A stretch of 64,000 bases of DNA, from positions 9,764,617-9,828,616 of the forward strand of contig CAKAKS010000013.1 in assembly GCA_916700875.1 (NCBI GenBank), given 5' to 3'. The position numbers were made by a program, and so were the translations under genes. Every line of letters begins with the position of its first letter. The first letter of the stretch is position 1. The notes under the pieces were generated by a model. It worked only from the letters and a program-made list of their open reading frames with translations, had not been told where the DNA came from and searched no databases. Source of the DNA: Sebastes aleutianus (Eukaryota; Chordata; Actinopteri; Perciformes; Sebastidae). This document shows positions 36,034-45,139 of this stretch, one piece after another.

Positions 36034-36921
36034 GAGGATCTTATTGGCTGTACGGCTGTATAGATGTTTCCTCTATTACCAGTAGATTTATGAAGGAAGG
36101 CAAAGTAGAGTCCAGCACAGAGAACCAGTAGAGCTGTTGTCAGTCCCAGTCCAACGTAGAGGCCGATCCTCCCCAGACTCTCTGGTTGTGGTCTCATTGT
36201 TGGACTCTCTGGTTGTGGTCTCATTGTTGGTCTTGGAGGTTTGGGTTCATCAGCAGCTGCTGTAAAAGACAGAAAATAAAATGTGTCTGATTGTCTGAAG
36301 TGGAACCATTTTACTGAAACAGGAAACTAAATAAATCCAGCAGACTGACAAAAGAAAGACTAAATATGATCCTAGTCTTCATCAGCGGTAGCCATGACGT
36401 ACGTTTTACTGCGTCTGGTAGTCGCTTTCAGTCCAAAATGGTGGAAGCGTAGTATGACCCCTGCAGCATGCTAACATGCTAAACTAAGATGTGTTTAGCA
36501 CTAGCAGGGCTGTAGACTCTTAGTCTGGTTTCACTGACTGACTTCTACTGAATCAACTCACCTGTGACATTGAGGTGACATATCCTAGAGCCCCCACCAT
36601 CACCTGTGAGCATGTCACACCGGTACACACCAGAGTCATCAATCCTGAGTCTGGACATGTGAAGTCTGATTCGTCCGTCTCTGAGGACGTCTTTGTCCCA
36701 CCGGACTCGTCCTGCAAACTGTTCATCCAGAGACTCTGGGACCTCAACACCTTTAATGAGATGAAACAGGACTGAGGGTCTGAGATCAGCAAATAGTCGA
36801 CAGAGGATATAAAGTGATTTGAAGGAACTGCTGGTTCTGGTTGTGAACATCCACTCCAGTGTGATGTTGTGGTTCTCCTCTGCCTGATAGGAGGTCTGTG
36901 TCACATTCACCTCAAATGCTC
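36000..36921 (-). pseudogene. V-set Ig receptor, copy 5 (leader exon lost, tail cut by insertion)
   Basis: Minus-strand V exon 36562-36921 (360 nt, intact) and membrane exon 36000-36259. The membrane exon reads through a duplicated stalk unit (PTMRPQPES twice), a normal membrane segment and NIYTAV, then enters the inserted repeat and stops after about 15 foreign residues (SSLLCITDRCYV end). The leader exon is gone: the intron match stops at AAGGTCAA (37047 region) and the 42-bp minisatellite follows. Without a leader it should not reach the surface unless another exon supplies one. V-domain features match the family. Intron 2 has the same ~120-bp deletion as copy 1. Confidence 0.72.
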
Positions 36922-37069
36922 CTGTAGAGGAGACAGAGAGGGAAAGTGAGCAGCAGACAAACTGACAACTTGAACATGTCAAACTCCATCTAGAGATGTT
37001 TGTCTGAAAGTGTATTTAGTGTTTGTGGATAATAAAGTGAAGGTCAATAAATATACAAATATATATAAA

Positions 37070-37217
37070 CAAATATACAGAACACTATATATACATGTAT
37101 ATATACACTATATAATATACAGAACACTATATATACATGTATATATACACTATATAATATACAGAACACTATATATACATGTATATATACACTATATAAT
37201 ATACAGAACACTATATA
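37070..37217. repeat. 42-bp AT-rich minisatellite, array B
   Basis: About 3.5 units of the same repeat as 2212-2693, inverted. It directly replaces the leader-exon region of copy 5. Confidence 0.88.
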
Positions 37218-37744
37218 GTTACTGGTCCAGTGAACTTTATCAGCCATTTCTAATCAATAATATATTCATCAAACCTCTAACAACAATATGAACAGCAGTC
37301 TTCATAAACACAATATAACTCTAATAATGATGATCACAATGTTAAAATAACAGTATTGAACTGAATGATGGGATGTATTCAGTACCTGTTTTTATTCAAA
37401 TATGGTGTTTTAATGCAGGCTGATAGAAATAAGGCTAAATACATCCATAAAATCATAGATTAACTGTTAAAACACACTGGTTTATGATCGGAGTGGCTGC
37501 TGACTGAACAGATAAGACACCAGGATAAATCAAGCCTGGCTGTTATTCTGGTCTGGAGCAGCTGCACACAATACATCTCCATTTGCAACTGCTCCAACTG
37601 CCATTTTGCTGATTAACTAAAAGTGAAAGACGAAGTCAACCTGAACAGAGGAGGAGGAGAGCACCTGTCATGGTAATGAGCAGGGCCCCGCCCTCCAGTT
37701 CTCTTACAGTAAAACTCCGTGTCCTCGGTTAGCACAGCAGAAGG

Positions 37745-37819
37745 AGGGGACCGCTCCACAGTTGGTTATTGGTGTGTAGAGTCTCGTACTTTGGTCCTCT
37801 ACAACAGAAGAGACACAAG
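37745..37819 (+). promoter_or_regulatory. Probable 5' UTR exon of Ig copy 6
   Basis: GGGGACCGCTCCACAGTTGG...AGAGTCTCGTACTTTGGTCC...AGAGACACAAG with donor GTAATG at 37820. Upstream lie an AGGAGGAGGAG run and GCAGGGCCCCGCCCTCC, a GC-box-like stretch. The ATG exon of copy 6 (40370) has an AG acceptor directly before it, so this module can be spliced to it over about 2.5 kb. RNA evidence is needed. Confidence 0.5.
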
Positions 37820-37848
37820 GTAATGCAGAAATATAGATAGTTGATATA

Positions 37849-38348
37849 CAGCTCTGGAAAAAATTAAGAGACCACTTCAAAATGATCAGTTTCTCTGGTT
37901 TTACTATTTATTGGTATGTGCTTGAGTAAAATTAAAATGTTTGTTTTTGTGCGCCAGGAGTGGCAATGTGAAAAACTGGTGGAGAGCATGCCAAGACGCA
38001 TGAAAGCTGTGATTGTAAATCAAGGTTATTCCACCAAATATTGATTTCTGAACTCTTCCTAAGTTAAAAAAATAGTATTTTGTTGTTTAAAAATTAATAT
38101 GAACTTGTTTTCTTTGCATTATTCCAGATCTGAAAACACTGCATCTTTTTAGTTATTTTGACCAGTTGTCATTTTCTGCAAATAAATGCTCTAAATGACA
38201 ATATTTTTATTTTAAATTTGGGAGAAATGTTGTCAGTAGTTTATAGAATACATTTTTTATTTTTATTTTACTCAAACACATACCAATAAATAGTAAAACC
38301 AGAGAAACTGACAATTTTGAAGTGGTCTCTTAATTTTTTCCAGAGCTG
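37849..38348. mobile_element. Tc1-type MITE, 500 bp, ~84-bp TIRs
   Basis: Starts CAGCTCTGGAAAAAATTAAG and ends with the inverted form, flanked by TA on both sides (37847-37848, 38349-38350). The two inverted ends match over about 84 bp with only a few differences. No transposase frame is present. Confidence 0.88.
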
Positions 38349-38350
38349 TA

Positions 38351-38812
38351 TTATATTAATCCTGTTTATGGTTTGTTTGTTTTCGTTAAGAAATGTGGTG
38401 AGAATAATTTGGACTGTTTTATATTTCTTGCTGCCCAGGAACGAATAGAGAGACTAAAGAACCAGGTTCCTCTGGAGTTTAGTTTAGAGGTCCTACAGTT
38501 GTCTCTCCGTCTTTTTCTCCTTTCCCAGACTTTACTCTGGAAGTATTTCTTATTTTAACTTGTCATGTGAATATCTATGGCTTTCTCTGTCTAGTTTTTA
38601 TAACTATTTTGAATATGAAAACGCCAAAATGTCAAGAATCATCATATTGGTGTGATTGTATGCATCAAAGGGTTAAATCAAGCATTTATGAAGTGCTTAG
38701 AGGAAATTTGAAAATATCGCGATATATATCGTGTATTCGTTATTCCTTAAAAATATCGCAATATTATTTTGAGGCCATATCGCCCAGCCCTATTTCAAAT
38801 ATTAAAACGCTT
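38351..38812. other. No gene recognised
   Basis: AT-rich, short frames only. Confidence 0.4.
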
Positions 38813-38880
38813 CGTGGTGTCCTAGTGGTGTCCTAGTGGTGTCCTAGTGGTGTCCTAGTGGTGTTCTCGTAGTGTCCTCG
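38813..38880. repeat. Short inverted run of the 11-bp satellite
   Basis: GTGGTGTCCTA units are the reverse complement of the ACTAGGACACC arrays at 13615 and 15201. Confidence 0.75.
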
Positions 38881-39284
38881 TCCTTTAGTGTCGCTCCTCT
38901 AGTCTGTGTTGTGCGTAAAACATAAAAGCTGATCAGAAACTTCGTTAACCATCAAGGAGAAATCTAGTTGGTGAAATAGTTTTACTCTCTAATCCATGAT
39001 TAGTCCATGATCTTATGGAGGTATCTTGTCTTATTTTTATTAGCCTGCATTAAAACACCATATTTTAATAAAAACAGGTACTGAATACATCCCATCATTC
39101 AGTTCAGAACTGTTATTTTAACATTGTGATCATCATTCATTTTTATTCTTATAATCATTCATGTGATAATCATTATTAGAGTTATATTGTGTTTATGAAG
39201 ACTGCTGTTCATATTGTTGTTAGAGGTTTGATGAATATATTATTGATTAGAAATGGCTGATAAAGTTCACTGGACCAGTAACTA

Positions 39285-39640
39285 TATAGTGTTCTGTATA
39301 TTATATAGTGTATATATACATGTATATATAGTGTTCTGTATATTATATAGTGTATATATACATGTATATATAGTGTTCTGTATATTATATAGTGTATATA
39401 TACATGTATATATAGTGTTCTGTATATTATATAGTGTATATATACATGTATATATAGTGTTCTGTATATTATATAGTGTATATATACATGTGTATATAGT
39501 GTTCTGTATATTATATAGTGTATATATACATGTATATATAGTGTTGTGTATATTATATAGTGTATATATACATGTGTATATAGTGTTCTGTATATTATAT
39601 AGTGTATATATACATGTATATATAGTGTTGTGTATATTCA
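39285..39640. repeat. 42-bp AT-rich minisatellite, array C
   Basis: About 8.5 units, same orientation as array A. Long frames on both strands are repeat artefacts. Confidence 0.9.
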
Positions 39641-39795
39641 TGAAACAACAGGGAGAGGACACCACCATGCTTTGAGCTTTTGTTTTTCTTGGATCTCTGG
39701 TCTGCTGGGAGAGAAACACACAGCAATGATTAATCCATCCTGTTACTGTGAATACTGACAGTGGACATTGAAATGATCACTCACTTCTCTTTCTA

Positions 39796-39865
39796 GTGTA
39801 AAGCGCTTTGAGTGGTCGGAAGACTAGAAAAGCGCTATATAAGTCCAAGTCCATTTACCATTTCT
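39796..39865 (+). repeat. Short LINE/RTE-like 3'-tail insertion
   Basis: GTAAAGCGCTTTGAGTGGTC...AAGCGCTATATAAGTCC...CCATTTACCATTT, a familiar fish LINE end. It is inserted in the flank of copy 6 and absent from the equivalent place near 2850. Confidence 0.55.
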
Positions 39866-40369
39866 AATCCCCTCAGTATGTCTTGTTCAGTGTGTGATGT
39901 ACAGCAGGAACTGTGCATAGTGTGGATGTCGTGCAAAGGCTACAAGAGGCAGCTGAATGAGAGCTGCATGATGTTACACAGTAACAGAAATACAACAACA
40001 ATCATTGCAGACGAGTATAGATTGGTCTGATGGCATTTTATTGAAGATTTGATCTAATGAGGAGTCAGTAGTTTGGTGAGAGTGTGTTTGTCTTGACTGC
40101 AGCTTTCAGTCACCTCCCACTGCTGTCAGGTCAAAGCAGATCATATTTCCTCGTTCTTCCTCCAAAGATCTAATCTACTAAAGTGGCTCCATCTTGTGTC
40201 AGAAGTACATTAGTGTTCCTGTCTTGGTGTCAGTCCACTGGTCAGTCATGTGTAATCAGTAGCACAGAGGAAGAAGTCCTGTGATGACTAAAGACAGACT
40301 GTAGATTGTCTCTGTTCTACCTGTAATAACTGAACTTGTATCTGATGTGTTTCTGTCTCCTCTCACAGG

Positions 40370-41977
40370 ATGAAGATGATCTGCAGCATCCTGCTGCTCC
40401 TCAGTCTGACCTCCTGTGTCTCTGGTTAGTTGACCTTCACTTTATTATCCACAAACACTAAATACACTTTCAGACAAACATCTCTAGATGGAGTTTGACA
40501 TGTTCAAGTTGTCAGTTTGTCTGCTGCTCACTTTCCCTCTCTGTCTCCTCTACAGGAGCATTTGTAGTGAATGTGACACAGACCTCCTATCAGGCAGAGG
40601 AGAACCACAACATCACACTGGAGTGGATGTTCACAACCAGAACCAGCAGTTCCTCCAAATCACTTTTTATCTACTGTGAACTGTTAGCTGAGCCCAGACC
40701 CTTAGTCCTGTTTGATCTCTATGGAGGTGTTGAGGTCCCAGAGTCTCAGAATAAACAGTTTACAGGACGAGTCTGGTGTGACAAAGACGTCCTCAGAGAC
40801 GGACGAATCAGATTTCACATGTCCAGACTCAGGATTAATGACTCTGGTCGGTACTGGTGTGAAGTGCTCACAGGTTATGGTAGTGGCTCTAGGATATGTC
40901 ACCTCAAAGTCACAGGTGAGTTGATTCAGTAGAACTCAGTCAGTGAAACCAGACTAAGAGTCTACAGCCCTGCTAGTGCTAAACACATCTTAGTTTAGCA
41001 TGTTAGCATGCTGCAGGGCTCATACAGTACATAGGGTGACCATATTTTCAAACCCCCAAACTGGGACCATTAAAGGTACTAAATGTAACTTTCAGAAAAT
41101 CCTTGTTATTACTGACACCGGTGGCCGTTAAGTGAACTACAGTCGGTATCCTGTTGCTTGTGTACGTACTCGCACTCCTTAAGCGCGAGCGTGCATTAGA
41201 GGCTGTGACAATCAGGACTTATCACATTCACTACTTTCTCCTCCTTTAATCACAGGGATATCCTCCTCATGACGCACTGACAGTTTGGGAGTCCTGTAGA
41301 GAGTTTTCCTCAGAGGAAATTGTTGTCTGGGACTACGTACATTATTTTTCAACTTTAGTTTTGAACCCGAACCATCTCTATAACATCATGTTGCTCACCA
41401 CAGCCTCAGACTGTTATAATTAAAAATGTGGAGCTCAGTTATTTTGTCCAGGATGGAGACACCGTCCGGGTGAAAGACGGAACGGCCGGTCCTGAGGGAG
41501 TTATAAGAGGAGTGAAATGCCTGTTGATGAGCAGAAGGAACTGTGTAGAATAATTAATCAAAACAACACGTTTGATGTGCTCATAAGCACGGAGGGTTCT
41601 GTTGGTTCAAAACTACACTAAATGTAACCAGCGGATCTGTTGTGTCCCTGTGTTATTGTGGCTTAACAGCGTGCAACATCACTCTCTATAGAGACTGCAG
41701 CGGTGATGCCTCTCTGTATACTTATCTCATGCGTACAAATTAATTAATGAGTGGAACATGATAAACATCTATGTAAGTATGATATTATTATTTTAATTGT
41801 GGTGAAAACCGGGACTTCAGACAATCAGCCACATTTTATTTTCTGTCCTTTACAGCAGCTGCTGATGAGCCCAAACCTCCGAGACCAACAATGAGCTCAC
41901 AACCAGAGAGTCGGGGAAGGATCGGCCTCTACGTTGTACTGACAGCAGCTCTACTGGTTCTCTGTGTTGGACTCTAA
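40370..41977 (+). CDS. V-set Ig membrane protein, copy 6 (nonsense codon at membrane end)
   Basis: Exons 40370-40424, 40556-40915 and 41856-41977 (GT/AG, phase 1), 178 aa. Leader and V domain are intact, with EWMF and IYC in the exchanged positions, DSGRYWC F strand and Cys after GRVW. The third exon reaches the end of the membrane segment (ALLVLCVGL) and stops at TAA (41975-41977), where the other copies have TAC. The old tail remains legible to 42257 but has two more stop codons (near 42135 and 42195), so the loss is not brand new. Intron 2 carries an insertion of about 800 bp (41018-41818). A tail-less surface or shed protein is possible. Otherwise it is a decaying copy. Confidence 0.7.
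41018..41818. mobile_element. Insertion in intron 2 of Ig copy 6
   Basis: Replaces the usual intron between TGCAGGGCTCATAC and ACTTCAGACAATCAG. It includes a left end like the TTAAAGGGACT MITE (ATTAAAGGTACTAAATGTAAC, then GTGGCCGTTAAGTGAAC). The outer borders GGTGACCATATTTTCAAACC and GGTGAAAACCGGGAC are weakly inverted. The class is unclear. Confidence 0.5.
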
Positions 41978-42257
41978 TTTGCTTTCCTTCATAAATCTAC
42001 TGGTAATAGAGGAAACATCTATACAGCCGTACAGCCAATAAGATCCTCAGAGGAACAACCCATCACGTCTAACCAAGCGACAACCTCAAGTGCTGAGATA
42101 AGGTCGTGTCTAGAAGGTAACCTCAAAGCTGCGTAAATGTGCGAAAACTCTTGCGAGTCTCAGTGCCTAACGACCTATCCTAACCTTAACCATTAGAGGT
42201 CAATACCTAACCTTAACTCATCATCACTGAATGAAGAGTTCATCATTAAGATTTAGC
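41978..42257 (+). pseudogene. Fossil tail of Ig copy 6
   Basis: Continues in frame after the TAA with the family tail (SEEQPITSNQATTSSAEIRS, later TTYPNLNH) but with stops after NLKAA and after NH. It records what the tail was before the loss. Confidence 0.75.
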
Positions 42258-43260
42258 TGTAAATTGGTTCAGTTCTCCCTCCAGCTGTTATCAATCATGT
42301 GTTTTATGTTCTCTGTTTACTGATGGATGTTGTTACCTTGCACTGAATCTCCTAATGTTAACTTTATAATATGTCCATATATATAAATGTAGTGATTCCT
42401 TCACTATGGCCTTTTAGCGTTTTTAAGATTTTAATCTGTAACGTTTATTTTTTTAATGTTTTTCATCACTTGTTCTTATACTAAATGTCCTGACTGCAAC
42501 ATTACAGTAACGTTCATTTTATACATTTCCCTTATTTGAATTCTGTAATATTTTTAAGACATTTCAATTAATTTTCATCAAGCCTTGTGCATCAGTGTAA
42601 ATATGACAGACATTTTAATTCTAATGTTTAATGTCTTTACCAGACATGTTGTTGAAATGACATTTTTGCTTATGTTGCAGATAAATATCAGCTAGCATGG
42701 TCTGCTACGTTAACTTTGACATCTTATATTTATGAATTCAACAGTTATATTAATATATTGTTTAAATGTTACTGAGCTGTACGGTGAGAAGAAGAAGAAG
42801 AAAAGGTGATCTTCACCTTGTTGTTCTGGATCTTGAGGGTCACCTTTGTGGGCGGCCCAACCTGTCATCCATGTGCTCACCTGTTCACTTCTGTTTCCAT
42901 GGAAACCAGATTTGTTTGCCTTTGAATAAAACATTTACTATATGGTATTTGTTTGTGTTTTATTTGTATTATTTCAGAAGTGTGGGACAGGCACATTAAG
43001 ATGGAAAAAAAATGATACAAATAATGTTAATATGTTGTAAAGTAATATGAATATGAAACAGTTCCATTTGAAATAATGTCATATTATAATTGAATAACCT
43101 CATTTAACGTATCTCAACATTGAGACCACAGTTGTGGGACATGAAGAAAAAGTGATGTTTGGACCCATAAAATGCTCCATAAAGTTTATTAAATCTCATT
43201 ATTTATAATGTCAAGATGGGTAATAACACGGTGTATATATTTATCAAGCATTGCACTGCA
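42258..43260 (+). other. 3' flank of Ig copy 6
   Basis: Matches the flanks of the other copies, interrupted at about 42775-42990 by a foreign piece (AGAAGAAGAAGAAAAGG...) whose ends were not determined. No gene. Confidence 0.5.
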
Positions 43261-43504
43261 AATTTTGACAAAAATGAAAAATGTCATTGCTGGGCAGAAA
43301 CACCCTGTTACTGTTGCCTAAACCTAAGTTAGTGATTTTCTTTCTTAGATATAACTGCGGACGTTTGCGTGGCGAACAAATGATGCGCAAAAAGTCTAAA
43401 ATTTGTACTCATGACACGTGGAAAGTCTGCGTAACTGTCCTTTGTGTCCCATTCCCTGAGCCAGTTTGTGACATCAGCCGTTTGTCTGTCAGCAGCGAGA
43501 AAGG

Positions 43505-43535
43505 ATGAAGATGAATGTGTTATATCTCAGCGCTT
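43505..43535 (+). CDS. Candidate leader exon of an unrecognised host gene (part 1)
   Basis: ATG AAG ATG AAT opens an 11-residue start (MKMNVLYLSA plus a split Cys codon), then a strong donor GTGAGT at 43536. A second candidate exon (53273-53314) continues in phase. The retrovirus lies in the intervening intron. Resemblance to a split signal peptide is clear, but no downstream domain exon was found, so this may be a relic. Confidence 0.4.
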
Positions 43536-43654
43536 GTGAGTAACCACGTCTTTAAGCATTGATGTTGCAGTAAAGTCAGTGTTGTACTATAATAGATGAT
43601 GTTTCTGGATTAGTTACTGCTGCACTAGTGTGCATGAAAAGCTGTCAGATGTTC

Positions 43655-43773
43655 ACATGTAGTGGAGTAACAAGTAGAATATTTCCCTCTGAGATGTAGT
43701 GGAGTATAAAGTAGCAGAAAATGGAAATCCTCAAGTAAAGTACCTTGAATTTGTATTTAAATACAGTAACTAG
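43655..43773. repeat. Dispersed repeat end hit by the retrovirus
   Basis: Same family as 18835-18982 (CCCTCTGAGATGTAGTGGAG). It is interrupted at CTAG by the provirus and resumes at 53203 (CTAGTTACATTAAACCACTG). Confidence 0.6.
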
Positions 43774-44142
43774 TGTCGTATCTTTCCTGCGACAGTGCTG
43801 TTGAAGTGATGAGGAAGGATGCTCCGCGGACACTGTTCTTTTTGGTATAATAGAGTTTATTACAAACAAGCAACAAATGTCATAACGAACGTCTAGAGCG
43901 TCCGGAGGTCTCAAGTCAAATCTGAGAGTCCTGCACTTCGGGGCTCTCGCGCCTCCTTATATCGGGTTCATGTCATGTAACATCTGAGCTGAGCGTATAA
44001 CCATGCATGGCTCCTTTGTCCTACATGTTCATCTTTCAGCCCCTGGTCATATCTTATGACCATATTCTCAACTTATGCTTCTTACCCATGTGTTTACCCT
44101 TAGGGCCTCTCGGTCATGTGCAAGACTTGAAAATATACCACA
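43774..44142 (-). repeat. 3' LTR of the retrovirus (left copy)
   Basis: 369 bp, TGTGG...CGACA in viral sense. It carries a TATA-like GATATAAGG, and the poly(A) signal AATAAA is the complement of 43856-43861. Confidence 0.92.
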
Positions 44143-44180
44143 TATTCCCCCCTTCGAGACTTACACAAAGTCTCGAAAAA
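44143..44180 (-). promoter_or_regulatory. Polypurine tract and adjoining hairpin at the 3' LTR
   Basis: In viral sense AAGGGGGGAATA ends directly at the LTR start, the normal place for plus-strand DNA priming. Upstream is a perfect 9-bp inverted repeat (TTCGAGACT / AGTCTCGAA, loop 7). A near copy of tract plus hairpin lies at 45029-45063. Confidence 0.75.
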
Positions 44181-45028
44181 ATAAAAGAAGAGACATACAG
44201 GTGTATTTAACATGACAAATTTAACAACCCGCCCTTTTTACCATTGAAACAACTGTATGGAGTCTAAAAGTGAGAGTGAAAAACCTGTCAGGCAGCTAAT
44301 CTTTCTTGAAATATCCATTGAACAATGTAGACAGGAAAATTCTCTCACGGTCCCTCTGCCAGGCGACCATACGTAGAACTCCATAACACTGAAATGAGGA
44401 AATTTAGCAATTTGTGTATGGAAATGACTTAAGCAAATACATATGGAACTCTCAGCAAATTAAAACAAGACAATGTCCAAAGTCAGGCTGGTCGACCCAT
44501 CGCACCTTTCTATGGACCTTTTCCTGCCTACCCCACTGTCCCTAAACATCGAGAAAAAGAAAACATCTGAGGTCCCATTATATTTAGAAACCATCATTTA
44601 CCAAGCATGTAATACACAAAAAAGACAATTCAATTTTAAGAATACTAATGTAACATCTAAGAGAAGACATAAGACTGTATAACGCTGCAGTTTCTCAGCA
44701 GCCTTGACTCCGGTGTAGTATCGATGACGTCTTGACTCTGGATGTTGTATCTCCAGTCCACGTTCAGAGTTCTTCAGGCCATTCGTATTTTCATGTTTGA
44801 AGTGTCTGAACCCATTCAGCCCATCGGAGTCCCTGACAATCTACCACCCTCACAGTGGTCTTCCCCCAATATGTTCTAGAATGAAAGAAAAGAAAACCAG
44901 TATCTTTTGCATACAGAACAGATACAAATTAAAACATTAAACACAGAACAAGAACACTTCTATAAGTAAAAATGTGAAATTAGAAGAAATCATATTGTCC
45001 ATTAATCATATTGTTCATTTGTTGCCAT
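44181..45028 (-). other. Region between env and the polypurine tract
   Basis: About 850 bases with no convincing viral frame. It could be a 3' untranslated or decayed accessory region. Confidence 0.4.
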
Positions 45029-45063
45029 ACCCCCCCTTCGAGACTAAACAAAGTCTCGAAAGA
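45029..45063 (-). repeat. Second polypurine-hairpin unit
   Basis: A C-run followed by TTCGAGACT AAACAA AGTCTCGAA on the plus strand, that is a G-run behind a 9-bp hairpin in viral sense, repeating the 44145-44180 unit with a 6-base loop. Confidence 0.7.
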
Positions 45064-45139
45064 GCAAAACAAAATCAACACTACAAACTACGCAAGCAAA
45101 AACAGAGGTAAATAATAGGATTATAATCATACGAGATAT

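Larger units (their letters stand above)
37010..39720. repeat. Inverted repeat joining copies 5 and 6 (arms ~37010-37450 and ~39030-39720)
   Basis: The left arm (minisatellite, then AGTTACTGGTCCAGTGAAC, then a stretch to the AATGCAGGCTGATA region) reappears inverted on the right (GCCTGCATTAAAACACC...GTTCACTGGACCAGTAACT, then minisatellite). The spacer holds the copy 6 5' UTR module and a Tc1-type MITE. The two Ig copies are therefore head to head. Confidence 0.75.
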
